Below are positions 16,581-24,804 of a stretch of 42,640 nucleotides of DNA, piece after piece (within the stretch, counting starts at the first letter, position 1; every line of letters starts with the position of its first letter). The notes beneath the pieces were generated by a model, which ran no database searches, was not told the origin of the DNA, and saw only the letters and a program-made list of their open reading frames with translations. A program made the position numbers and the translations under genes. This DNA is from Lachnospiraceae bacterium UBA1760 (lineage in GTDB: Bacteria > Bacillota > Clostridia > Lachnospirales > Lachnospiraceae), in NCBI GenBank assembly GCA_002314775.1, contig DCHE01000015.1, positions 1 through 42,640 on the forward strand, given 5' to 3'.

Positions 16581-17639
16581 CTACGAAATAAGCTCCTTTG
16601 CTCCACCCTCATAAATCTTTTTGATTACGCTCTCAGTGGAAATCTCCATGAGCTTCATATCGTAGATTTTATACTCTGACTGAACGGTATTTAGCACCTT
16701 GACAACACTTGCCTTAGCTTCATTTATAAGTATCTCAATCATTCCATCTGCATAGCTTACAACAAAGGTGTCCTCCTCCTTGTACTTTTCACCAAGGATT
16801 CTCTCCACATCACTTATAAGCTTCTTCTCGTGCTCCTCTGAAACCTTTTCCTCTCTTCTAGTAAGGTTAAGACAGAGTGTTCTGTAGGAACCAAACATCT
16901 CCTTAAGGTGACTTATATCATTGTCATAAAGCTTGACACCCTTATCAATAATTGCGATTCTCTCACAGAGTGCGTCCACGTCACCCATATCATGGGTTGT
17001 AAGAATAACCGTTGTATTTTTCTCCTTGTTTAAGGTCTTTATCAGTTCCCTGATTTTCGCCTTCATAGAAACATCAAGTCCAATCGTTGGTTCATCGAGA
17101 AATACAACTGGCGGATTATGTAAAAATGACGCAAGAATATCGCAAAGTGTTCTCTGTCCGAGAGACATCTGTCTGACAGGCTTATGCATAAGTGACTCCA
17201 TATCAACTAGTGTTGCATATAAGCTCATCATGTCATCGAAATCCTTATCACTTACCTGATAAATCTCTTTAAGGATTCTAAATGACTCTATCGCTGGAAG
17301 AGCCCACCACAGCTGCGACCTCTGACCAAATACAACTCCAATATTGCCAGCGTTTCTACTTCTGTTTTTATATGGAACTATCCCATTACATAAAATACTT
17401 CCACTACTTGGCTCAAGCACTCCAGTCATCATCTTTATTGTCGTAGATTTACCCGCACCATTTGGTCCGAGATAGCCAACAATCTCTCCTGGATATATAT
17501 CCATCGAAACATTGTTAACCGCCTTAACTATCTTATAATCTCTTGAAAAAAGATCCTTAAAGCTTCCCTTTAAGCCCTCGTGTCTGTTAAGAGTCTTAAA
17601 CTCTTTAGTTACATTTTTTAAACTAATTACTGGTTCCAT
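16581..17639 (-). CDS. ABC exporter ATP-binding protein
   Basis: A 352-residue ATPase of the ABC-2/drug-export group. Walker A is GPNGAGKST (58-66), the signature is MSLGQR (158-163, Leu for the usual second-position Gly), Walker B is VVFLDEP (178-184), and the switch His lies in LTTHDMGD. The C-terminal ~110 residues form an accessory domain as in other exporters of this class. GGAGGT precedes the ATG. It is the first gene of a five-gene unit: ATPase, two permeases, LytTR regulator, kinase-fold protein. It energises export across the cytoplasmic membrane. Confidence 0.93.
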   Translation of the reverse strand: MEPVISLKNVTKEFKTLNRHEGLKGSFKDLFSRDYKIVKAVNNVSMDIYPGEIVGYLGPNGAGKSTTIKMMTGVLEPSSGSILCNGIVPYKNRSRNAGNIGVVFGQRSQLWWALPAIESFRILKEIYQVSDKDFDDMMSLYATLVDMESLMHKPVRQMSLGQRTLCDILASFLHNPPVVFLDEPTIGLDVSMKAKIRELIKTLNKEKNTTVILTTHDMGDVDALCERIAIIDKGVKLYDNDISHLKEMFGSYRTLCLNLTRREEKVSEEHEKKLISDVERILGEKYKEEDTFVVSYADGMIEILINEAKASVVKVLNTVQSEYKIYDMKLMEISTESVIKKIYEGGAKELIS

Positions 17640-17705
17640 ATTCCACCTCCAGTTTTTCCTTAATTGCTTTCATATGTATAAACTAATTAATACAGTAGAA
17701 AAAAT

Positions 17706-17759
17706 AAAGAAAAAAAGGATAAGATGCAAATTATTATATATAAATTGCATCTTATCCTT
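17706..17759 (-). terminator. Strong intrinsic terminator after the sortase-like gene
   Basis: AAGGATAAGATGCAA (17715-17729) and TTGCATCTTATCCTT (17745-17759) form a 15-bp perfect stem, followed on the minus strand by a long T-rich run (seven T, C, then TTTATTTT). It closes the polyamine/signal-peptidase/sortase transcription unit. Confidence 0.92.
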
Positions 17760-17810
17760 ATAAAATCCCATATCAGTTCTAATATGTATGTCTGTCATTC
17801 ATTTATTTTG

Positions 17811-18545
17811 TCAGTTTAGCACACATATCACCGCTACGCTTTCACCACTCTCATTCGGAATATAATTCGTAATACAAAGAACCTTGTCGGACTGCTTTAT
17901 ACCTTTATCAATCATACAAATAGCAACATCCTTCAAATCAAGAATTTTTCTCTCCATATCGGCCTCTGTCACATCGTATGCCTTCAGGAATTCTTTATTC
18001 TCCGAATTCATCCTTAGGCTTGCAACAACCTTAAGCTTATACTCCTTGCCCTCAGTATAAAGAGTTCCTGTCCTGTGTGCCTTAAGATATTCCTCATCTA
18101 AATACTTATCTAAATCACCAAGCATCTTACCATTTGAATAATTCTTGCCATAGATAACATTGTAGCTGTATGAAAAATCTGACTTGTCTCTTGAATCCAG
18201 ATAGATTGAACCCCCGATGGTGAACTCACCGTAAATGTCCTTATTCGTGTATTCAGTATTGTTCTTTCCCTTTACAACTGGATAGTCAATAACAGTATCA
18301 TCGATAGAAATCCAGCCAACTACGTCTTCATTTATCTCCTTAAGGGCTGCAAATCTGTCTGAGGAATCATCCGCACCAACTGGTTTTAGATTTATAATTT
18401 CCTTTTCAAGCTTTCCACCCTTGGCCTCAAGTTTACTATACCATCTTACATAGCCCGCATAGAACAAAGTCAAAAGAACAAAAACAAGAATAATAAGGTT
18501 AAGTATTTTATTTCCAATTTTTACAAATATTGATACATCTTCCAT
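17811..18545 (-). CDS. Class B sortase homologue lacking the catalytic residues
   Basis: A 244-residue membrane-anchored protein. One N-terminal helix (12-31) precedes a class B sortase fold: EDVVGWISIDDTVIDYPVV (73-91), IYLDSRD (114-120), NVIYGKN (129-135), then HRTGTLYTEGKEYKL. The catalytic His of the usual YGHN motif is Lys (K134). Near the C-terminus, where LSTC is expected, the sequence is KVLCITNY, so Cys is replaced by Asn227 or Tyr228, and the active-site Arg is missing from ESVAVICVL. Transpeptidation is therefore unlikely. It lies 17 nt after a signal-peptidase homologue that has also lost its dyad. No pilin or LPXTG-like substrate is nearby. It may act as a structural or substrate-holding protein. 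Confidence 0.8.
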   Translation of the reverse strand: MEDVSIFVKIGNKILNLIILVFVLLTLFYAGYVRWYSKLEAKGGKLEKEIINLKPVGADDSSDRFAALKEINEDVVGWISIDDTVIDYPVVKGKNNTEYTNKDIYGEFTIGGSIYLDSRDKSDFSYSYNVIYGKNYSNGKMLGDLDKYLDEEYLKAHRTGTLYTEGKEYKLKVVASLRMNSENKEFLKAYDVTEADMERKILDLKDVAICMIDKGIKQSDKVLCITNYIPNESGESVAVICVLN

Positions 18546-18562
18546 AATTTCACCAGTTAAAC

Positions 18563-19279
18563 CTATAAGCCTGAACGTCTAATAATAGTTTTTACCTTAC
18601 CCTTAATCTCCTTCTTTGTAACTACACCGTAGGTTCTTGAATCAACTGCAGATTCTCTGAAATCACAAAGAATAAAATACTCATTCTCGCCAAGTGTTAT
18701 TGGATATTTTACATCAGTCATAAACTTTGGTGTCTCATAGAAAATATCGTCCTCAACAATCTTCTCACCATTTACATAAAGACGGTAATCTTCTCCAATT
18801 TCGATAGTCTGTCCAGGAAGCCCTACAACTCTTCCGCAAAGCTTCTCCTTGTCCTTCTTAATCACAACTACATCATTAGTCGAATAGTTCGAACCAATTT
18901 TTGAGTAAATAAGTAAGTCCCCTGCGTTAATCTTAGGATACATATCTCCAGATTTCATCGCAGTTACTCCAACAAACAATCCGAATATAAGCAGAAACAG
19001 AACAAGTAGAGAAACAATCTTAATTCCAAGTACAATTAAGTATGCCTTCGTCCTTGCTGCCCTTTTCTTTTCATTAAGCTTTCTGTCAGCTCGTTTAGCT
19101 TTATTCTTTGTAATCTGGTTTGCCTCAAGCTCTGGATTACTGAATGTCTCATAATAATCCTGATTAAGCTCCTTAAGCTTGCTTAAGACATCCTCCTCAG
19201 ATACTCCTCCAAATAATACTCTTTTAAACTTTAAATTATTAATACTTTTTGAAATTTCATCTAAATTCTTTGATGACAT
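18563..19279 (-). CDS. Signal peptidase I homologue with Asp/Gly in place of the Ser/Lys dyad (SipA-like)
   Basis: A 238-residue S26-family protein with a membrane helix at about 79-106. The SPase boxes are preserved (GDLLIYSKI, GRVVGLPGQTIEI, FRESAVDSRTYGVV), but the catalytic Ser of the SM motif is Asp112 (KSGDMYP) and the catalytic Lys of the KR pair is Gly149 (CGRVVG). From memory, the same Asp and Gly changes are reported for the pilus protein SipA of Streptococcus pyogenes, a non-catalytic helper of pilus polymerisation. A cytosolic extension of about 75 residues contains FKRVLFGGVSEEDV, recalling the DivIVA N-terminal motif. GGAGG sets the start. It follows aguB by 61 nt. Confidence 0.85.
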   Translation of the reverse strand: MSSKNLDEISKSINNLKFKRVLFGGVSEEDVLSKLKELNQDYYETFSNPELEANQITKNKAKRADRKLNEKKRAARTKAYLIVLGIKIVSLLVLFLLIFGLFVGVTAMKSGDMYPKINAGDLLIYSKIGSNYSTNDVVVIKKDKEKLCGRVVGLPGQTIEIGEDYRLYVNGEKIVEDDIFYETPKFMTDVKYPITLGENEYFILCDFRESAVDSRTYGVVTKKEIKGKVKTIIRRSGL

Positions 19280-19309
19280 ATTTCTTCCTCCAACCTTTAA
19301 GGATAAATT

Positions 19310-19335
19310 CTCGCAAATGCTTCATTCTTTGCGAG
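19310..19335 (-). repeat. Hairpin between aguB and the signal-peptidase-like gene
   Basis: CTCGCAAA (19310-19317) and TTTGCGAG (19328-19335) form an 8-bp perfect stem with a 10-nt loop. No T-run follows on the minus strand (AATTTATCC), so it is not a standard terminator. It could reduce expression of the last two genes relative to the polyamine genes, or mark an RNA processing site. Confidence 0.55.
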
Positions 19336-19340
19336 CTATC

Positions 19341-20210
19341 TTATATATTCTTATACATATCTGGTCGTCTGTCTCTAAAGAGCCCCCAGCTAAATCTTAA
19401 ATCTCTTGCCTCGTCAAAATCAGACTCACCATATACTATCTCTTCCTTGTCCCTGGTTGCTTCACAGGTTATCTCACCAGTAGCATCCGTAACAAAGGAT
19501 GATCCATAGAAAACAAGTGACGAAGACTGCATTCCATTGGCCTCACTTGGTATAACATCCTCTTTTCCGATTCTGTTTGCGGCAACAACCGGCATTACAT
19601 TGCAGGCTGCATGTCCAGTCATACATCTTCTCCAGTGTGGCATACTATCCACAGTAAGAATAGGCTCAGAACCGATTGCAGTAGGATATAGAAGTAACTC
19701 CGCTCCCATAAGGGCCATCTCTCTAGCAGTCTCAGGGAACCACTGGTCCCAGCAGATTCCTACACCGATTGTACCAAATCTTGTCTTCCAGACCTTAAAG
19801 CCTGTGTCACCGGGAGTAAAGTAGAACTTTTCCTGATAAAAATGATCGTCAGGAATATGAGTTTTTCTATAGATGCCAAGCACCTCGCCATCAGCATCAA
19901 TCATCGCAACAGTATTGTAAAAGGAATTGATATCCCTCTCGTAAAAGCTGATAGGAAGAACCACCTGAAGCTCCCTTGCCACCTCTTTAAAATGCTTAAC
20001 TGCAGGATTTTCACAAAGGGGAGTTGCAAATGCATAATAGTCATAATTTCTTTCCTGACAAAAATAAGGTCTCTCAAAAAGCTCTGGCAAAAGAATGATA
20101 TTTGCACCATTTTTGGCAGCCTCTCTAACCATTTTGTCAGCCTTTAATATATTCTCCTCAACTGTACCCATACAGGACATCTGTATTCCGGCATATTTCA
20201 CTCGTCTCAT
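19341..20210 (-). CDS. aguB: N-carbamoylputrescine amidase
   Basis: A nitrilase-superfamily enzyme that hydrolyses N-carbamoylputrescine to putrescine, CO2 and ammonia. The catalytic triad is E43 (in LLPELFERPY), K116 (in YRKTHIPDD) and C153 (in GICWDQWFPE). The FERPYFCQ and SPA-like HWRRCMTGHAACN segments match the AguB group rather than general amidases. The length of 289 residues is normal. It follows aguA by 33 nt, which supports the substrate assignment because AguA makes N-carbamoylputrescine. It acts in the cytosol and is the last of the six polyamine genes. Confidence 0.95.
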   Translation of the reverse strand: MRRVKYAGIQMSCMGTVEENILKADKMVREAAKNGANIILLPELFERPYFCQERNYDYYAFATPLCENPAVKHFKEVARELQVVLPISFYERDINSFYNTVAMIDADGEVLGIYRKTHIPDDHFYQEKFYFTPGDTGFKVWKTRFGTIGVGICWDQWFPETAREMALMGAELLLYPTAIGSEPILTVDSMPHWRRCMTGHAACNVMPVVAANRIGKEDVIPSEANGMQSSSLVFYGSSFVTDATGEITCEATRDKEEIVYGESDFDEARDLRFSWGLFRDRRPDMYKNI

Positions 20211-20243
20211 AGTAAGTTAATCTCCTTATTAAGTAAGCTAAGT

Positions 20244-21350
20244 CTACTTACCCGAAGCAGGAATCTGCTGGGTAATACAGTGGATATTTCCTCCACCAAC
20301 TATTATATCTCTTGCATAAATTGGAACGATTCTTCTATCCGGAAATGCTTCCTCAAGAACCTTCACTGCAAGAAGGTCATTTTCATCATCAAACTGTGGA
20401 AGGATAACTATGTCATTTGCAATGTAAAAATTGACATAGGAGGCAGCAAGCCTCTCGCCTACTTCTCTCTCATCCTCGCCCTCCTCGAATAAAAAGCCAG
20501 CCTTTTCGTGCTCAGTTATACATACAGGCTTTTTCGGAATTAGCATTTTTCTAACAACAAAGCTTCTGCCCTTCGCATCCTTTTCCTTGCTAAGTACGTC
20601 ATAAGCACTTTTACTCAGCTCATACTGGGGATCCTTCTTGTCATTGGTCCAGGCAAGAACAACCTCGCCGGGCCTTGTAAATGCAAGCACATTGTCAATG
20701 TGTTCATTTGTTTCATCGTTATATATGCCCCTTGGAAGCCAGATTACCTTCTCACATCCAAGATATTCCTTAAGCTTTGCCTCAATCGCTTCCTTGCTGA
20801 GCTTTGGATTTCTTCCCTTGCTAAGAAGGCAGGCCTCAGTAACAATAACTGTTCCCTCGCCATCTGAGTGAATTGAACCACCCTCTAGAACAAATGGAGC
20901 TGCATCGTAGCACTCATAATCGTAAAGCTCAAGAAATGTCTTTGCAACCCTGTCATCCTTGTCCCAGCTTGCGTATAATCCATCAAACTCTCCGCCCCAG
21001 GCATTGAAGGTCCAGTTTATTCCTCTTACAGTTCCGTCCTCACTTTTCACAAAGGTTGGTCCAGTATCTCTTGCCCAGGAATCATCATTTTCAATCTCTA
21101 CAACCTCAACATAATCCGGGAGCATATTTCTAGCAGTATTATACTCCTTTTTTGAAGCAAGCATATACATTTTTTCAGTTTTACCTATTTCCGTGGCAAT
21201 TTTTGTGAATACTTCCTTAGCCTTTTTTCCGCCATAAATCCATGAACCCGGTCTCTCCGGCCAAACCATTATTGTGCCATGGTGCTTCTCGAACTCGCCC
21301 GGCATACGAAATCCATCCACTGCTGGTGTAGAATCTATTATTTTTAACAT
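20244..21350 (-). CDS. aguA: Agmatine deiminase
   Basis: AguA hydrolyses agmatine to N-carbamoylputrescine and ammonia. The family signature starts with GFRMPGEFEKHHGTIMVWPE and includes the guanidino-binding DDSWARDTGP, the EGGSIHSDGEG segment with the catalytic His, and the nucleophile C358 in GGGNIHCITQQIP. At 368 residues it is full length and cytosolic. It sits between nspC (59 nt upstream) and aguB. Together AguA and AguB replace agmatinase in making putrescine; no speB-like gene is present here. Confidence 0.96.
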   Translation of the reverse strand: MLKIIDSTPAVDGFRMPGEFEKHHGTIMVWPERPGSWIYGGKKAKEVFTKIATEIGKTEKMYMLASKKEYNTARNMLPDYVEVVEIENDDSWARDTGPTFVKSEDGTVRGINWTFNAWGGEFDGLYASWDKDDRVAKTFLELYDYECYDAAPFVLEGGSIHSDGEGTVIVTEACLLSKGRNPKLSKEAIEAKLKEYLGCEKVIWLPRGIYNDETNEHIDNVLAFTRPGEVVLAWTNDKKDPQYELSKSAYDVLSKEKDAKGRSFVVRKMLIPKKPVCITEHEKAGFLFEEGEDEREVGERLAASYVNFYIANDIVILPQFDDENDLLAVKVLEEAFPDRRIVPIYARDIIVGGGNIHCITQQIPASGK

Positions 21351-21409
21351 ATTTTATCCTCGTCAAAGCTTATCTAGAATGTTTATCGAAATATAAAACC
21401 AATTTCCAC

Positions 21410-22534
21410 CTAAGACAGTCTCATCTTGAAATCTTCAAATCCAAACTCCTTTACCAAAATACAGTCTCCGCCTTCCTTCATCGCATAAATTGAAGGGAGA
21501 CCAATTCCGTTAAAGGTGTTATTTTTTACCATTGAATAAATGGCCATATCCTCAAAGTAAAGCTCATCACCTATCTTAATCTCACTGTCAAAGGAGTAAT
21601 CACCGATAATATCTCCAGCAAGACAGGTGTATGAGGAAAGTCTGTAGGTAAACTCCTTCTCTCCTGGCTCTCCTGAATCTCTGAGAGGTGGTCTGTATGG
21701 CATCTCCAAAACATCCGGCATATGACAGGCTGCCGATGCATCGAGAATAAGTGTTTTAATACCTGAGTTTTCTACAATATCCAAAACCGTTGTCTTAAGA
21801 TATCCTGCATTTAGTGCCACAGCCTCGCCTGGTTCAAGATAAACCTCCACACCATACTTTTCCTTAATATTCTTTATCATGGCTATAAGCTTTTCAACAT
21901 TGTAGTCCTCGCGGGTAATATGGTGTCCTCCACCCATATTAAGCCATTCCATATCATAAAGAAGCTCACCAAACCCTTCCTCTACTGCCTTTAAGGTTAT
22001 CTCTAATGCATCCTGGTCCTGTTCGCAGAGGGTGTGAAAATGAAGCCCTGATACGCCCTCTAAATCACTCTTATTAAGCTTATCTCTTGTCACTCCAAGT
22101 CTTGAGCCTGGTGCACATGGGTCATATATTGCATGGTCACCCTGGGTTGAGCATTCCGGGTTAATCCTTATACCATAGCTTTTTTTCTGGCATCTATCCT
22201 TATATTTATCCTTCTGGTCAACTGAGTTAAAAATGATGTGGTCACAGTATCTGACAATCTCATCAAACTCCTCGTCTCTATAGGCTGGTGAGAATACATG
22301 GTTCTCCTTATTCATCATTTCATAGCCAAGCCTTGCCTCAAAAAGCCCGCTTGCAGTACATCCACTTATATATCTTCCGATAAGTGGATATTCATAAAAC
22401 ATGGAGAAGCATTTTTGTGCAAGAAGTACCTTGCAGCCTGCATTATCCTGAACATATTTTAGTATCTCCAGGTTTCTTTTAAGCTTTTCTTCATCAACTA
22501 TATATGCTGGTGTTTTAACTTCATCTATTCTCAT
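21410..22534 (-). CDS. nspC: Carboxynorspermidine/carboxyspermidine decarboxylase
   Basis: A PLP enzyme of the alanine-racemase fold that decarboxylates carboxyspermidine to spermidine (or carboxynorspermidine to norspermidine). From the ATG at 22534 it has 374 residues. The start reads KTPAYIVDEEKLKRNL, the PLP lysine is K41 in LLAQKCFS, and HFHTLCEQ, GGGHHIT and the C-terminal active-site Cys region DASAACHMP are all typical. A TTG start 18 nt further upstream is possible; neither start has a strong ribosome site. It follows the synthase gene by 34 nt, as expected for two successive steps. Which diamine the pathway uses is inferred from the neighbouring putrescine genes. Confidence 0.93.
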   Translation of the reverse strand: MRIDEVKTPAYIVDEEKLKRNLEILKYVQDNAGCKVLLAQKCFSMFYEYPLIGRYISGCTASGLFEARLGYEMMNKENHVFSPAYRDEEFDEIVRYCDHIIFNSVDQKDKYKDRCQKKSYGIRINPECSTQGDHAIYDPCAPGSRLGVTRDKLNKSDLEGVSGLHFHTLCEQDQDALEITLKAVEEGFGELLYDMEWLNMGGGHHITREDYNVEKLIAMIKNIKEKYGVEVYLEPGEAVALNAGYLKTTVLDIVENSGIKTLILDASAACHMPDVLEMPYRPPLRDSGEPGEKEFTYRLSSYTCLAGDIIGDYSFDSEIKIGDELYFEDMAIYSMVKNNTFNGIGLPSIYAMKEGGDCILVKEFGFEDFKMRLS

Positions 22535-22568
22535 AATTCTAACTTTTCTCAATCTATTTAGTCATTTA

Positions 22569-23828
22569 TTAATCCACAAGCACAGGATTCTCATCTATCT
22601 TCCATGGAAGTCCGTACTTATTAAGAGCCTCCATATATGGATCTGGGTCGAACTCGTCTGTTGTGAATACACCCGGCTTACTCCATAAGCCATTTGCAAC
22701 AAGCATTGTTCCAATCATTGCAGGAACACCTGTTGTGTAGGAAATAGCCTGTGAACCAACCTCCTTGTAGCACTCCTGATGGTCACATACATTGTAGATG
22801 TAAAGAGTTTTTTCCTTACCATCCTTAATTCCTGTAAATATACATCCGATGTTTGTCTTACCAACTGTTCTAGGTCCAAGGGATGCTGGGTCTGGAAGAA
22901 GCGCCTTTAAAAACTGAATAGGTACTATCTCTCTGCCCTCAAATTCGATTGGTGTTGTGCTGAGCATACCAACATTCTCAAGACACTTCATATGTGTCAA
23001 ATAGCTCTGTCCAAAGGTCATAAAGAATCTGATTCTCTTTACATTTGGAATATTTGCAGCAAGGGCCTCTATCTCTTCATGATGAAGAAGGTACATATCC
23101 TTCATACCAACGCCCTCGAAGTTATACTCTCTCTTAATTGCCATCGGCTCTGTCTCAATCCATTTTCCATTCTCCCAGTATGAGCCTGGTGCAGAAACCT
23201 CTCTAAGGTTAATCTCAGGATTGAAGTTTGTTGCAAATGGATAGCCATGGTCTCCACCATTGCAGTCAAGGATATCAATTGTATGAATCTCATCAAAGTA
23301 ATGCTTCTTAGCATAAGCAGTAAATACGCTTGTTACACCTGGGTCAAAGCCTGTTCCGAGAAGAGCTGTTATACCAGCCTCCTCAAATTTCTCTCTATAG
23401 GCCCACTGCCATGAATAGTCAAAATAAGCTGTAAAGCCAAGTCTCTCACATCTCTCCTCGTAGATTTTTCTCCACTCTGGATCATCTGTATTCTCGCACT
23501 CGTAGTTTGCTGTATCAACATATGGAACCTTGCATGCGAGGCAGGCGTCCATAATAGTTAAATCCTGGTATGGAAGTGCCACGTTAAGTACAACATCCGG
23601 CTTATAGCCTTCGATAAGGGCGATAAGCTCTTCAACATTATCTGCATCAACCTTTGCAGTCTCAATCTTAGTTTTTGTCTTTCCCTCAAGTTCTTCCTTA
23701 AGCTTGTCGCACTTTGAAACGGTTCTGCTTGCGATCATAAGCTCTGTAAAAACCTCACTAACCTGGCAAATCTTATGAATTGCAACACCTGCAACTCCAC
23801 CACAACCAATAACTAAAACTCTGCTCAT
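22569..23828 (-). CDS. Carboxynorspermidine/carboxyspermidine synthase (saccharopine dehydrogenase family)
   Basis: This NADPH-dependent enzyme condenses a diamine with aspartate semialdehyde to form the carboxylated triamine. It has 419 residues. A Rossmann motif VLVIGCGGVAGVAIH starts at residue 4. The family features include PYVDTANYE, GFDPGVTSVFTAYA and DCNGGDHGYPFATN. Closest relatives by pattern are the carboxynorspermidine synthases found beside nspC, rather than lysine-pathway saccharopine dehydrogenases. With putrescine supplied by AguA and AguB, the likely product is carboxyspermidine. Use of agmatine as the amine, as described for an alternative route, cannot be excluded from sequence. 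Confidence 0.92.
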   Translation of the reverse strand: MSRVLVIGCGGVAGVAIHKICQVSEVFTELMIASRTVSKCDKLKEELEGKTKTKIETAKVDADNVEELIALIEGYKPDVVLNVALPYQDLTIMDACLACKVPYVDTANYECENTDDPEWRKIYEERCERLGFTAYFDYSWQWAYREKFEEAGITALLGTGFDPGVTSVFTAYAKKHYFDEIHTIDILDCNGGDHGYPFATNFNPEINLREVSAPGSYWENGKWIETEPMAIKREYNFEGVGMKDMYLLHHEEIEALAANIPNVKRIRFFMTFGQSYLTHMKCLENVGMLSTTPIEFEGREIVPIQFLKALLPDPASLGPRTVGKTNIGCIFTGIKDGKEKTLYIYNVCDHQECYKEVGSQAISYTTGVPAMIGTMLVANGLWSKPGVFTTDEFDPDPYMEALNKYGLPWKIDENPVLVD

Positions 23829-23889
23829 TTATTAATCCTCCTAAATCAAACTAGTATTTATTAATCTAAATCAAATCTTTATTCTAAAT

Positions 23890-24753
23890 TTATTTTCTTC
23901 TTCCCTCTTCATCCTTAAGTAATTCCTCAACATACTTAGGAAGCATAAATGCACCCATATGAAGATTAGGTGTGTAATACTCAGTTGGAATATTTAAAGC
24001 CTTCCACTCTGATTTCTTGAAATCCTTGATTGGATGATATTTCTTTGAAGCAAATCCAAATAACCAGTAGCCTGATGGACTTGTTGGGATATGTGCCTGA
24101 TAAACACGGCTTATCGGGAAGGTATGATAAACCTTTCTATGCATGCTTCTGCAGGCCTCCTCATCCTCATCATAGAATGGACTTCCGTGCTGATAAACTA
24201 GTATTCCATCCTCCTTAAGGGCATTGTAGCAGCTGCCATAGAACTCTCTTGTAAAGAATCCCTCTGAAGCTCCAAATGGGTCTGTTGCATCATTTATAAT
24301 TAAGTCATATTCACTCTTCTGTTTTCTGAGATACCTTAACGCATCTGTGTTGAAGATATGAACCCTGTCATCGTAAAGTCCCTTTGCTGTATCTGGGAAA
24401 TACTTCTTACACACATCGATAAACATCTTATCCTGCTCAACGATATCAATCCTCTCGATTGTTTTATAGTTGATGAGCTCCTTTGATACTCCGCCGTCGC
24501 CACCACCGATGATAAGAACACTCTTTATATCTGGATGTACTGCCATAGGCACATGCACAACCATCTCATTGTAGATAAAACAGTCCTGCTCCGAGAAAAT
24601 TACGCTGCCATCGAGAGTGAGAAACTTGCCAAATTCCGGTGAATTAAACACATCTATTCTCTGGTAGTCGCTCTCGCCCGAAAAAAGCTGACTGTCAACT
24701 CTTATATCAAATTTTACCTGTGGAGAGTGTAACTCCGAAAACCAAAATTCCAT
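23890..24753 (-). CDS. speE: Spermidine synthase (polyamine aminopropyltransferase)
   Basis: SpeE transfers an aminopropyl group from decarboxylated S-adenosylmethionine to putrescine. The 287-residue protein has the N-terminal beta domain (WFSELHSPQVKFDIRV), the nucleotide loop GGGDGG (83-88) and the catalytic region INDATDPFGASEGFF with D155 and D158. No speD (S-adenosylmethionine decarboxylase) lies in this window, although SpeE needs its product. It shares an operon with the aspartate-semialdehyde route to spermidine, so two routes appear side by side, or this SpeE has another donor or acceptor. It lies between speA and the carboxyspermidine synthase. Confidence 0.94.
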   Translation of the reverse strand: MEFWFSELHSPQVKFDIRVDSQLFSGESDYQRIDVFNSPEFGKFLTLDGSVIFSEQDCFIYNEMVVHVPMAVHPDIKSVLIIGGGDGGVSKELINYKTIERIDIVEQDKMFIDVCKKYFPDTAKGLYDDRVHIFNTDALRYLRKQKSEYDLIINDATDPFGASEGFFTREFYGSCYNALKEDGILVYQHGSPFYDEDEEACRSMHRKVYHTFPISRVYQAHIPTSPSGYWLFGFASKKYHPIKDFKKSEWKALNIPTEYYTPNLHMGAFMLPKYVEELLKDEEGRRK

Positions 24754-24804
24754 ATAGCTTTTCCCTTCTATATATCAAGTATATTTATTTCTTGTTAATT
24801 ATTA

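Noticed and set aside
17811..18545. Functional sortase B
   Set aside because: The expected His is Lys134, the LSTC region reads CITNY and the active-site Arg is missing, so an active enzyme is not supported.
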